Source of the DNA: Balamuthia mandrillaris
Taxonomy: Eukaryota; Discosea; Longamoebia; Balamuthiidae
Direction: 5' to 3'
NCBI GenBank assembly: GCA_031835245.1
Contig: JAVKOQ010000187.1
Span: forward strand, 39,836-103,835
Length of the DNA stretch: 64,000 nt
The notes below the pieces were generated by a model. The model was not told the DNA's origin. It worked only from the letters and a program-made list of their open reading frames with translations, and searched no databases. The position numbers were made by a program, and so were the translations under genes. Each line of letters opens with the position of its first letter. Within the stretch, counting starts at the first letter, position 1. Below are positions 1 to 11,466 of the stretch, piece after piece.

Positions 1-810
1 CTTTAGGTGTGCCTGCTGATGTGTCTCGTTCTCGCTTCTTTGTCAAAGGGTCCAGCGTTGGTCTGCTGCTCCCACCGCTTGCATCACTCTCGGTACGCCG
101 CCGCTTCGGGGCATTTCCGTTTTGATCATCTTTTCCTGGTGGTGTAGGTTTACTTACGTCCACTTCTTCCTCTTCTTCCTCCTCTGCCAATTCTGCTCCT
201 TCATCAACAAGTACTTCCTCTTCCTCTTGTTGTTCATCTTTTTGCTCTTCTTCAACCACCTCTCTTTGCCTCTTTGTTCCTTGGTTCGCTGTTTTGCGAT
301 TGTCTTGTTTCCGAGCATCACTTCTCCGTTTGCGGTCCTTCACCTCGACCACTTGTCTCTTTGTATGTTTAGCGTTGTCCGTCTTGTCTAGTTGTTGCAT
401 CTCTTCTGTCCCTTGTTGCGGCGAAGGCTCGTGCGAGCCATTCTCTGGCGCAAGTGACCACCCAGCGGGTTGATCGACCGTGGCCGTTTGCTCGTGGCCG
501 TTTTGAAGAGGTGGCGTTGAGGATGATGTTGAAGATTGACCGTTACTGCTATGATTTGTCATAAAGCGGCTGAGATCAAGCGCAAAAGAGCGATCCGTGA
601 CCTTGCGATGCCTGCCCGCAAAACCCAAAAAAAAAAGAAAAACAAGTCAGCTTCATAGCAGGGCGGAGAAAATCAGATGAGAGAGACGCACTCGGGTTTC
701 ATCCGGGCCAAAATATGCGGGTGCAGCCTGCGAGGACGGTGCTGGGTGGAGGAGGAGTCACCAGCCTGGGCGACGGGGTGGCCGTTGGCATTGTCTTCCA
801 TTGCATTCAT
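1..810 (-). CDS. Charged low-complexity protein, 5' part (truncated by window edge)
   Basis: Two exons are visible. Exon 1 runs 810-692 from the ATG at 808-810. A GT-AG intron spans 691-612, and exon 2 runs from 611 off the left edge with no stop. The start of the protein has an ordered-looking stretch across the splice (LHPHILARMKPEHRKVTDRS) followed by SFALDLSRFM. Then comes a long Gln/Glu/Lys/Arg-rich disordered region with an EEEEEE block and basic clusters such as PKRRRT that look like nuclear localisation signals. I do not recognise the family. The composition suggests a nuclear, RNA- or chromatin-associated protein, which is an inference only. An in-frame ATG lies three codons further in and could be the real start. 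Confidence 0.6.
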
Positions 811-992
811 CGGCAGAGTGATCACAGCAAGGGGGGTGTTCTCTCATCCACACAACCGCACGCGCCCACCCGCCCACTACGCAATCGCTGTGTCGGTTTC
901 TTTTTTCGTTTTGGGTTTACCCGCCTTTTTTTGTTTTGCTGTGAAAAGAAAAAAGAGGAAAAAAATCGACAACAAAAAAAAACCCCAAAAAA

Positions 993-1063
993 TGCGTCAT
1001 CCGGGAGTCGAACCCGGGTCCTCAGCTTGGAAGGCTAATATGCTGCCACTACACCAATGACGC
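993..1063 (-). tRNA. tRNA-Gly (anticodon UCC)
   Basis: On the minus strand this 71-nt stretch folds as a full cloverleaf. The acceptor stem is GCGTCAT/ATGACGC and the D arm has GGCAGC. The anticodon stem TTAGC/GCTGA holds the loop CTTCCAA, giving anticodon TCC. The T arm is CCGGG-TTCGACT-CCCGG and the discriminator base is A. There is no intron and no encoded CCA, as expected for a eukaryotic nuclear tRNA. The internal A and B boxes needed for RNA polymerase III are present, and a T-rich run follows on the minus strand. Confidence 0.95.
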
Positions 1064-1475
1064 GCTCGAGGAAAATATTGCGGTATTTGGTGCCTTGGTG
1101 CAAAAAAAAAACGTTTCCCCTCACGCAGCGGTAGGTTTAAGGGACGACACAGGAGCGCAAAGGAAGAACAAGTTGGTGAGCAAGGAAGGGGAGACGCACC
1201 GCCGTCTGCTGTGCCCTTCTTCTCTTTCTACTTCTTGCCTTTTTATTTTCTCTCCACCGGATCGTCACTCTGCTTGTATCTATCGCCACCGAAGGCGGTG
1301 TGCGCGGCTGACTGATCCCATCCTTTTCCTCAGCCGGTTGGTGGCAACCCCACCCCATCTTCCTTTTGCAAGCACCAAACCAAAGATTTATTAGCTGAGT
1401 GGAGCGTTGTTTTGCTTCTGTGGCTTCCCTCCTTCCTTCCTCCCACGGCAACAACAGCAGCATCAAAAGAAGGAC
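1064..1475. other. Intergenic, no gene seen
   Basis: This stretch lies between the tRNA-Gly gene and the Spt7-like gene. Open frames exist on both strands but show no conserved segment. It most likely holds the upstream region and 5' leader of the plus-strand gene at 1476. Confidence 0.5.
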
Positions 1476-2491
1476 ATGAGGAGACGGTCCAAGAGGCAGG
1501 CTGCTAGCAGCGGCGGCCGACAAAGGAAGAGCGCTGCAGCCCTGACGCCCACCAGTGACCAGGAAGAGGAGGTTGACCATGAAACGCTGAAAGAAGTTTC
1601 AGAAGAAAGCCCAGAAAGAGAGTCATCTTCCCCAGAGCCGCTTCCTGCCTCCACCCCTCCATCGCCATCAGCTCCATCTTCTGCCGTAACCAAAGGTGTG
1701 CAGCTGGAAGAATCCAACGAAGTGGAACAGCAGCAGACAGAGAGGGATGAAGAGGAACTATTTTACTCCCTTGCACTTCATTTTCTATCCACTTCTTCAT
1801 GGAGGGAAGAGCACGCTTCCTCCTCTTCTTCCTCAACCACCACGAGTGGCACTACAACGAGAGACACTGTTGCCGATGAATCAAGTGAAAGTGAGGCTGG
1901 GAAAGGAGAACTAGAAGGAGCAATGGGAGAGACCACCAACGAAGAAAGGGAGATGATAGAGCGACTACAGCAGGCTACCGCCTCGCGACAGGCTTGGAGC
2001 GAGTTCTTTGCTAACTTTTTCAGCGCGGATGGGCTGCGGCGGCTGTTGGCTGAGTACAACCAATGTAGAATGAGAGATGAGATGGAAGAGGAAGAAGAGG
2101 AAGGAGAGAAAGGAAAGGAGAAAGAGAAAGAAAAGGAGGAAGCGGAAGAACAGGAAGAGAAGGTCAAGAAAGAGACAATAGATAATGAGGAGGCAATGGA
2201 GACGCAAGATGATGAGGAAGCGACAGCGGGGCATGCAGAGAAGGCTACCAAGTCAAAAAGAGTTGAACGAAGGCATCGGCGCGAGCAAACGCGAACGAAG
2301 GAGAAAGAGCTTCTCCTAGGATTTGACTTGCGACGATTTCTTAGCGAGCATCTCCTAAACGTGATGTATGGCTTCCCTTCCCCGACTACATTGCTCCATG
2401 TTGGTGAGGATTGTTGCGTTGAAGGTATCTTCCCCCTTCTTTTTAAGTTAATGTTTATGTTCTTTTCTCTTTATCCTTACTTCCATTTGCT

Positions 2492-2525
<34 letters not shown>

Positions 2526-3547
2526 ATTGTGGGAACAAAGCCGATAGTAGATACCACACCCTTGAGTATGATTTTGAAGACTGGCTTCAGGCAAAGAAAG
2601 CAGAAGAAGAGGAACTAGAAAGGAAGAAAGACCAGGCAGCAGCACTTGTGATAGGTAACTCTACGGAGGGTCAGGTTTCTCAACACATCACCAATGAAGT
2701 GGGAAGAGGCAGTGAGCTGCCTTCGTTAACATCCCTTTCCAGCGATGCGGTCCAACCAACTGGCATATCCACTGTTGAAGAGCTGCCTTCCTCTATCACT
2801 GTTAAGCAGGAGCCTACCTCTGCCGGTGTTGAGGACATGGAGGTTAGGCCCTATTCCTTCTTTCATCTTTATATTTAGCACACCCATTATTGACACCGGC
2901 TAACTTATACCTATGCTTAGCACCAACCTACTTCTATGATCGTCGCTCAAGAAAAGCTCAACCAAGATCTTGGCACTGTTTTGAATAAGCTCAAAGCCTA
3001 TAAAGTAAGCTAACCTTTGTTATGTGGCTGTATGGTTTTGTGTTTGTTAACGTCTTTCCTCCTCTCCCCCCCGCCCCCCTTTCAATGTTTTTTGCTGCTA
3101 CCTGCACCATAGGAACACTCGTATCCATTCTTGCAAGCAGTAACCCTTCGCGAGGCTCCTGACTACTATGATATTATCAAAAAGCCGATGCACTTTGGCA
3201 CCATGGAAGAAAAGATAGCCAGTTCTGAGTATGTTTTACCTGTTAGTTGCTGTGTGTTGTGTGTCTGTGTGTCTGTGTTGAAACAAATTGGAAGCGCTTT
3301 TACTTATAACCCAAAACAGATACAAAAACAAAGCCATGTTTCAAGCGGACATAGATTTGATTGTGGCTAATTGCCGTACATACAACATCAATCCTGTACC
3401 CTCTCCTCCTTCTGAGAGATCTCCCAACGCCAACCTGTCTCTGCTCACTACTTTTCATTGTTACGCTATTTCATTAGGAGAGTATCTATCGCGTTCATGC
3501 TGACAAAATAGAGCGGCTAGCCAATAGTAATATCAATCAATGCCCTT

Positions 3548-3590
<43 letters not shown>

Positions 3591-6361
3591 AAAATTTTCG
3601 CTGATGGTGTTATGAAATGATAGCTCTGTTGGCACAGTTGCCAGACGAAATGGTTTTAGAGCGGGACGAGTCTACCAATCCTCCAACTGATAGCAAAAAC
3701 AAGCCAATCCCTGCAGCAGCGGCGGTTGCTTTGCCACTACCTTCCTCAGACGCCACCACTACCTTCTCTGGTAGCAGCCCTTCCTCGAAACATATACAGG
3801 ATCTCGAGCACGGTCCACACGGCCTTATTCCTATCGTTACTTTGCAACAACAAGAAACAAAATTACTTTCACCACCCCTGCACTCTACTAGCATCGGAGG
3901 CGATGGCAGTGAGCTGCTGCCACTAGAAAAGCAAATGAACTACGAGCTACGGCGCTGGAGAACCATCACTAAAGACGTACGCATAAAATGGATGGTATGA
4001 TGGCTCCACCGCTTTATTTAAACACCCGCTTATTTTCCCAATACATTGGCTCATCCTCCAATACTATCGCAACAGAAATACCGAGAGGCGCAACTGGCCT
4101 TACCTTTTTCAAAGCGAGATGCTTTGTTGCGGTCTCCTTTCGGCATGTCATCATTTGTTGCGCTATCAGGAGCTATGCCGTGCCTTAGTGGCGGTAGCAA
4201 CAATGACGAACCAAACAAGACGGAGGAGGCCAAAGCAAAGAGGCCTTCTCGGCCAAACTTTCTGTTTGTCCCTGAACTCTCTCATTGGATGGATGCTGTA
4301 CCCGATACAATATGCCCACCTCTACCCCCTCCTCTTAGTTGTTTAAGACTGCCTTCTACTTCTTCCAAGCAAGCTGTTCCACCAAGAGAACAGCAACAAG
4401 AACAACCACCACCGGACACGACTGCAACACCTACAACTGCTCTAACCCACATTGTTGACGAGCAGCTGGAACAACGAGAGCAACAAGACGATAAGAAAGA
4501 GATAAAGGAAGAGGAACTCCTTGGTTGGGGTTCTGTAGTGCCACAACCCAGACAAGAAGAACCGGAGAAAGCGCCTGAGTTTAACGTTGACTCGCTATTT
4601 GCTTCTGATGATGAAATGCAGCAAGCTGCAGCCGAAGCTGCTCCTGCTGTCATTCCCATTGTTAAGACAGAAAAAATGGAGTCTTCACAGCAGCTATTAC
4701 TGCCAACAACAACACATCCAGAGGCTGCCCTAGCTTTTGTTCCTGATAAAGAACGGGAGCAGAAAGATTCTTCTGCTGGCGGTGATGGAAGCGTCCCTCT
4801 TGCAATTGCTGATAGCTCTTCCTCTACCGCGGAGCGACAAACGGGTGCCACTGATGGTAACGAGCCAATGATATTAGAGCAACGCGGGGCTGTGGAAGAA
4901 TTAGAGGAGCAAGAGCAAGAAGACCTCTGCGATGATAACGAACCAATGGATGCTATCTCTCGAAACTTGGTGCAATTGTGGCGTGTACAAAAGCTGCGGC
5001 ACACACTGCGAAAGCGTATGACGGTACGCCTTTTCCTTTGTTTAGTTCTGTAGCTTAGTCGTTCTGACTTCCCTAGCAGCAAAATCAACCAACTGCTGCC
5101 ACTGCTTCGAGCCGGATATCTCCTTTGCCGTCGCTGCCTCCTCCAACTGCTTTGCGTCTGACGCCACCATCTTCTATTTCAAAGCAAACAAACTCTGTTC
5201 TACTAGAAAAAACGTTGGCATTACTGCTTTCTCACAATGGCTTTGAAGGTTACTCTTTCTCTCTTTTTTTCCTGCTGAATTGCTGTTAACAAAACATGTC
5301 AATCGATATAAATAAGGTATAACAACGCAAGCGATGGCTGTGTTGAAGGATGTATTTGCAAATTATGTTCTCAAATTTGGACAACTGCTTCGCATGAACG
5401 AAGACCATAACTGCTTTGCTTCGGACCCGCTGCCTTTTCAGGTAGGCTCTCTCTCTCTCTCTCTCTCTCTCCTTTTTCCGTTGTTTTGTATCTTACCGGT
5501 TTTTGTTGTTGTTGTTGTTGTTGTTGTTGTTGCAAAGGATGTGCTATTGCAAAGCATGGATACGATGGGAGTAAGCACCTCTGAGTTGAGGGACTATGTA
5601 GCCCATGACCTGGTTGGTTATGGTCACGAGTTGAAATCAGTGGAAGCTTATCTGCGTTCCAAGCACGAAAACATGCTCTTCAATCGTAATCGAAACCACC
5701 ATTTACCAGATGAGCGGCCAGCCTCAGCAGATGTGACCGAGGTTTGTTTCAATGCCATTTTTTACTATGTTGGCTCCTTAAGGTTTGACCCTGCTGTACG
5801 TATTGTTTTAATAGGAGAGCACAAGCACGAGTTGCAGGGATGAAGCCGGAAGTGAAGCACCAGAGCCCACACCTTCCGCTTTTTTGAGCGGCCAGTTCGG
5901 AAAGGCTTTTACTTTGGACATACTTGGCCTTCGGGAGCTTGGCTGTTCTGCTAGTGTAAGCTCCCCATTTTTATTTCGTTGCTGTGGTAACTTGGCTGAC
6001 ATTGATGTACTCCAGTCACTTCCCTCAACACGGTTATTCCTTCCACCAGAGGGTGGTATGACTGGCTCTACCATTGTACGATTTGCTTTCCGTCATTAAA
6101 TCTTTCTTTATCACTCTCTCACTCTTCTCTTATAATAAGTGGAGGAAACGGAAAGCACAGCGCGATGAAGGACAAAGTAACGAGATGAATGGAAGCAGTG
6201 CCTCTGAAATCGGCGAAGACGAAGGAAGAGGAAGAGAAACAACAAAACAGCCAACAAAAACAAAGAGACGAAAACAGGAGCAAGGTATAAAGGATACATC
6301 ACAAGAGTCGCGGTACAAAGAAGAAACTCAGGATGATGATGGCTCTCTTCACAAAGAATAA
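1476..6361 (+). CDS. SPT7: SAGA subunit Spt7/SUPT7L-like protein (bromodomain + histone fold)
   Basis: This is a multi-exon gene (ATG 1476, TAA 6359-6361). Exon 1 (1476-2424) has acidic low-complexity stretches. The next exon encodes [13 protein letters not shown] bromodomain follows over three exons near 2.94-3.45 kb, with [24 protein letters not shown] and NCRTYN; this last motif holds the asparagine that contacts acetyl-lysine. Further on, an acidic/Gln-rich linker leads to [13 protein letters not shown] and [19 protein letters not shown] (about 5.2-5.4 kb), a bromodomain-associated histone fold. Bromodomain followed by this histone fold is the Spt7 arrangement. Spt7 is a core scaffold of the SAGA acetyltransferase and pairs with Taf10 through the fold. 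The C-terminus is Lys/Glu-rich. Assignment to Spt7 rather than another bromodomain protein rests on this domain order and on the YEFEDW-like segment. Confidence 0.82.
5503..5533 (+). repeat. (TTG)n microsatellite in Spt7-like gene intron
   Basis: About ten TTG/GTT units lie next to a (CT)n tract inside the intron between the histone-fold exon and the next exon. They read in frame as a poly-Val shadow and are not coding. Confidence 0.8.
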
Positions 6362-6436
6362 TATCAACTAAAAACATGCATTCATGAGACAAGCAACAAC
6401 AATAGAAACACGAAGACGAAGGAGAAGCTAAAGGTT

Positions 6437-9400
6437 TTAAAGGCCGTAGCGTGAGAGAATGGTCTCTTTGAGCTTAGCTTTGCTGTGTAGCTGAGCCCTA
6501 GTGACACGCTCAGCCGTCGGAGTGTTGACCAAGTAACGTACGAGCTCTTGATGTGTAAACGAGCGGTTGGAGACATAAGTGAAAGGAACGAGTTCCGATG
6601 GCTCGCTAGCGGAAGGCAGGCTAACCTCTACACTCTGAGGGGGATTTTCAGGGCCAACCCCTGTTATTATCCCCATAACGTACTGCTGCTCCGCGTCGGT
6701 CACTTTGACGAGAAAGCCTTGTACCGCTCGCTCAAAGTTGTCGGACTCGTTCGGGTCGTTGCTCCACTGAATGAGTGCATCTTTCATACCAATAACATAA
6801 GCACGCAGAGGAGAGAAAACAATTAGAAATGAGACACCAAGGAACATGTATGAAGGACATACCTCTTCCGATGCAAGCCTTGTTGACATCATCCAATGAG
6901 AGGTCGGTATCATACCGCGTACCAACTACTTCCATATCAGCACCACCTCGTGTTGGGCTTTCCCAAGCTGAGGCGTAGCTGCTGCCTTCACCATCGTCCT
7001 CCGCAGAGTCAGTGTGATTGCGGCTGTATCTGTGATGTCGTGGCGACCTTCTGTCGTCAAGGCGGTGGCGACGGTCCTATTTGTTGTAATAAACAGAATA
7101 TTGTAGACAGGGAGAGGAGATATGTCAGAATAAGATAGAGCTTCTACTGATAGGACGAGGACGTACATGTGGAGAAAAGCGTTTGCCTCTTGGTCTAAAG
7201 TTCGGGTTTGTCCTATCTCTGGAAGAGCTTCTATCTTGCCCGTCCCATTGTCCTGTCCGTTGGTCAACGCCCAGTAAACTGAATCCCATCCTTGTCGCAT
7301 TCTCCTGCATTTATTATTTGTACTGTTAGTAAAGCAGGAATAGTTGTAAAGGAGCAACGTGAGCAGAAAGGCCAGAGCGAGAGAGACATGTACCCGTATT
7401 TCAGCAACGCGAACCCAGAGCTCAGTACCAAAAGGATATGCTCTTTTGAAGTTTACGCCACGTGGCACCTGGGACCTGTGTATCAACCCTTTCACGTTGG
7501 CTAGAGAAATAAATCCAAATTAAAAATGGGTTGGAGAAGGAGAGGGGAAAGAAAAAGGAGGAAAAAGAAATAGAAAAATTGTTGGCAAAACTATGGCATA
7601 CCGTGGCCAGAAAGCGGTTCAGCGAAAACACCAAATGGCTGGTGTCCAATTACTTTTACTCGAATCACAGCATCCACTTGTGGGTGTTCATGTGGTTGCT
7701 CGCCTGTTGATGGTTGTGTCTGAGCCCGAGCTTTAGCAAAGGAAGGAGAGGCAGAACGAGAGCCAGAGGGGGAGGGTGAATGCGACGGTGAGCGAGAACG
7801 AGAGCCAGAGGGTGAGCGCGAGCGCGAGGGTGAGCGAGAAGAGGGAGGAGTGGATGAACCGGACCGAGAGCGGTTATAATGAGGAGAAGGAGACCAAGAT
7901 CTCGACGAAGAACGAGGTCGAGAGCGATGATGATGCGGACGATGCTGGTTACTTGCGTCACTAGATGAGGGAGCGTTACCAGGCCTGCCGGATGGGGAGA
8001 GCACTAGTTGTTGATCAGTGGTAGGGGCAGTGGCGGTAGCTGGAGAGCGGCTGCGTCGAGTGTGGTGACGGCGCGGAGAGCGAGAAGAAGGGCTATGTCG
8101 ACGCCAGTGTTGATTAGGGTGGTGGGGGCGCCTGTAAGAAGAAGGTGATGTGTAGTCTTGTTGGCGGTTGCGATCATAATGTCTCCTGCGTGGATCGAAC
8201 ACTTGATGAGGACCATGGCCGTGCGGAGAGCGTGACTGCCAGCTGCGGGAGGACGAGGAACGTGAGTTGCTACTATGTGGAGATCGTGACCGCCTCTGCT
8301 GTGACGTTGGTGAGCCACCACCGCCGTTATCACCCTCATGGGAAATGGGTGGTTCTGCTGGTGGAAGCGGTTGGGAAAGTTGCACATCGGTATCAAGCGA
8401 TGATTGGGCTGCGCTGTCGTCGAAAGCAGGCTGAAAGGGCGATGGACGGTCCTGGGTCGTTTTGGTGGGTGATTTGAGACGAAAAGAGAGAACGCCTCTG
8501 CTAGTTGCAGCTTGTTCTCCCTTGTTGCTGTCCACCACAGCGCGTTGCTGATATGATTCATCTGATTGTGTGATATTTGTCATTTCTTCAATTTTTGGTT
8601 CGCTTGTTTCTTTCTGTTGAGTATTTGTCAATGAGTCCTGCCTGAATGCTATGCCATCAACCTCTTCCTCCTCCCCTTCGTCCTCTTCTTCCACTTCTGC
8701 ATATTTTTTTACTTGAAGAAGTTTCATTTCCGCCAGTAGCATTTGTTCTCGCCTCTCGGATGATGGTTGCTGACCGGTTGCCTCCTTTTCGGAAACTAGG
8801 TCCATGCTGCCTCCACTTTCAATAACAGACGTAGCGGCGGCATGCTCTGTTCTAGCTTTTTTCTGCATGAGCTGCGCTCCCTCTTCATGAGCCAGCGTTG
8901 ACCTTCCTTTCCCATCCTCGCGCTCTGGTTCCTCAAAGCTGCTAGTACGCTTCCGTTTGGAGGTGGGGGCCTCTCCTCTACCCGAAGCAGGAGCTCCTGT
9001 TGCAACGGTAGCAGTGCCTTCCTTGTCGTTATCGTGTTGTTGTTCTGATAGAGCTGTCTTTCCCCAAATGGCTTCTGCCACTTGGTTGAATTCATCTTTG
9101 GAGCCCCTCGAGGGAAGTGGCTGTTGTGTTTCTTGTTGTTGCAACCGCCGGTTTGCGGGTTCATTAAGGTCAGCGGGTTCATCCCCTGAAAAGCGCTGTC
9201 CTTCCTCTTGAACTCTCTTCAACAGCGCCTCTATGTCGTTGTAGTAAGGAGAGGATTTGAAGCGAGTCAACAACCTTTTGTTCAGAGAATAGATCCGCTC
9301 GTCCAAGTCTATCACGTTGCGACAGTAAAACACGCCCGTTTGGATCTGCTCCCCCATTAATAAAATATCATACCCCCATTTAGTGCCATGACACAGAAAA

Positions 9401-9448
9401 CAAGCGAGAAGAGTAGATAGAGCGCAAGCAGAAAGGGGAGAAGGGAAA

Positions 9449-9488
<40 letters not shown>

Positions 9489-9907
9489 AGCGAGAGGAGG
9501 GAAACCTTCTCAGGCATAGTGCGCCCCAAAACAAAGATAATGGTACAAGGGCCACATATGGTGGCAGGCACGTTGGGGACAGGCTCCGGCTCCACCGAGT
9601 AGTAGACCTCGTGTTCGTGCTCCATCCAGCCGCCCTTCTTCAGCTCGTAGCCTATCCGTCGAAGCTCAAAGTTCTGCCAGAACCAGCGCACCTTCATCTT
9701 AATCTTTTGCTTGGTCTTGGACAGGTGTATGTCCTCCAGCATGGCCACAAAGGGCTTCACGTCGCCCGAGCGCAGCAGCACGCCGTCCCCTATGGAGTAG
9801 ACGTGGTCGCGGTAGCGAAAGGATTGGTAGTGGAGGCGTCCGTCCTCCCCTCTGATGCCTCGTCCCAGCGGTTGGCCGCCCGCTTTGCCCTGGGACGGCT
9901 TGCTCAT
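6437..9907 (-). CDS. BAH - RS-rich - S1 - Plus3 multidomain chromatin/RNA protein
   Basis: Exon 1 (9907-9506) starts MSKPSQGKAGG and holds most of a BAH domain (YSIGDGVLL, VRWFWQNFEL, HEVYYS, CTIIFVLGR). Splicing to 9348 completes it with QIQTGVFYCRNV. Exon 2 (9348-7602) is a very long acidic and then Ser/Arg-rich region with many RSRS repeats. Its end begins an S1 RNA-binding domain (RVKVIGHQPFGVFAEPL), which continues after the next intron as NVKGLIHRSQV and WVRVAEIR. The C-terminus is a Plus3 domain (NFERAVQGFLVKV, VPFTYVSNRSFTHQEL), the Rtf1-type fold that binds phosphorylated Spt5 tails. BAH domains read nucleosomes or histones, and RS domains bind splicing factors. A coupling role between chromatin, elongation and RNA processing is inferred. 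It shares a short divergent promoter with the Rrp40 gene. I know no named orthologue with this exact order. Confidence 0.8.
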
Positions 9908-10207
9908 TCTCTCTCTTTTTGTTGTTGTTGTTGTTCTTCTTCTTGTGTTCTTGATCCCTTCTCTTCGCTTCCCTTCTCTCTCTTTATTTTATTTTCCCCC
10001 TTTTTTTCTGCTTTAGACACCGCTTGCACGGCGACAGCCCAGAACCTCACCCACCTTCCACCGGCTAAATGTCCAATACCACGATCCCAGAATAATCTGT
10101 CATGTCGTCGTGATATATTTTGGTCAACTACTGCACAAACATAGCAACAATTGAGCATCGGAGGAGCAGCAAAGAAAGAAAGAAAGAAAAAAGAAACGAC
10201 GACGAAG
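9908..10207. promoter_or_regulatory. Divergent promoter region, BAH gene / Rrp40 gene
   Basis: Only 300 bases separate the two start codons. The stretch contains TTG and TTC runs and an A-rich leader before the plus-strand ATG at 10208. No specific box is convincing. Confidence 0.4.
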
Positions 10208-11319
10208 ATGAGCGAGAAGAAGGCAGAAGGGGTCACAGCGACGACGGCGCAGGAGGAGAACACTCCCGCCAGCTCCTCCACCGGCGGAGGGGTGGAGGCG
10301 ATGGTGGGCAAAGTGGTGCTACCCGGCGATGTGCTCGGCCGAATCGACGCCACCTTCGTCCCCAAAAACAAGAAGCTGCGGATAGGCGCCGGCGTCATGC
10401 AACACAAGGACTACCTGCTGGCCACCAAAGCTGGTGTTGTTCGAAACAAGGGAGCACGCTATTGGATAGAGAGCCATCAAAAGAGGGTTCAGTTCACTTC
10501 CCCTTCTTTCACCCAACGAAACTAACTCTCTCTTACTCTGTGGATTACTTGTTCGCTGCCCCCTGATGGATTCGGCTCTGCGTTTTGTTGTTGTTGTTTG
10601 TCTCTTGCGCGTAGTATGTACCGGCGGTGGAGGACATGGTGTTGGGAGTGGTGCTGGAGCGGCATTCGGACAATGCAAAGGTCGACATTGGCAGCGCCAA
10701 TGCTGCGGTGTTGCCTATTCTTGCTTTTGAGGGCGCCTCCCGCAAAAACATACCCAACCTTCAGGTCTCTTCTTCCTTCGCCTTGTTCTTCTCTTCTTTC
10801 TCCTCTTTTTTCTATTTCTTTGCTTCGCTCTTCTGCACCTCCTCACAACAATTAAAAAAAATGGTAGGTAGGAACGTTGGTGTACGCCAGAGTCGTGGTG
10901 GCAAACAAGGACATGGAGCCAGAGTTGGTATGCACAGCCCCCAACGGCAAAGCCGAGGGCTTTGGCATTCTCTCCAGTGGTTACATGTTCAAATGCTCTC
11001 TCAACCTCGCCAAAGAGTTTGTCCTCCTCTCTCCCCTCTCTCCCCTCTCTCTCGACTTTCGTTCTCCTGTTCTTCTCTCTAACAATACAACGTAGTCTGC
11101 TTGCAAGCAACAACGTGGTGCTGCAAAGTTTAGGCAAGGTGCTGCCCTTTGAGATAGCGGTGGGACAGAACGGGCGGGTGTGGGTCCACTCCAACTGCAG
11201 CGAGCACACCACCCTCGTCAGCAACGCCATCCTCAACTCGGAGCACCTGCGCACCGCCAACCAGGTCAGACACATGGTCGACGAGATGCTCAAGCGAATG
11301 GTCTCCTCTTCTTCCTCGT

Positions 11320-11321
<2 letters not shown>
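10208..11321 (+). CDS. RRP40: RNA exosome cap subunit Rrp40/EXOSC3
   Basis: Four exons give a protein of about 250 residues, close to the family length. The start MSEKKAEG has an A-rich upstream context. N-terminal VVLPGDVL matches the exosome cap N-domain. The S1 region contains YWIESHQKRYVPAVEDMVLG. The KH-type end has VVANKDMEPELVC and GRVWVHSNCS, both close to human EXOSC3 (ANKDMEPE, NGRIWV). Rrp40 is one of three S1/KH cap proteins that sit on the nine-subunit exosome ring and guide RNA into it, in nucleus and cytoplasm. Nothing looks degenerate. A (CT)n tract follows the stop codon. Confidence 0.95.
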
Positions 11322-11356
<35 letters not shown>

Positions 11357-11466
11357 AGCTCAGAAAAAAAAGGAGAAGCGTACATTACAAAAAACAAGGG
11401 CACTGTATGCGGCCCTTTTTTTCTTGGTAAAAAGTTAAGAGAAGTAGAAGAAGGAAGGCTGAGGTT

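Noticed and set aside
1407-1475. Upstream extension of the Spt7-like frame
   Set aside because: The extra 23 codons are hydrophobic and Gln-rich and precede an ATG with good context at 1476; more likely 5' leader.
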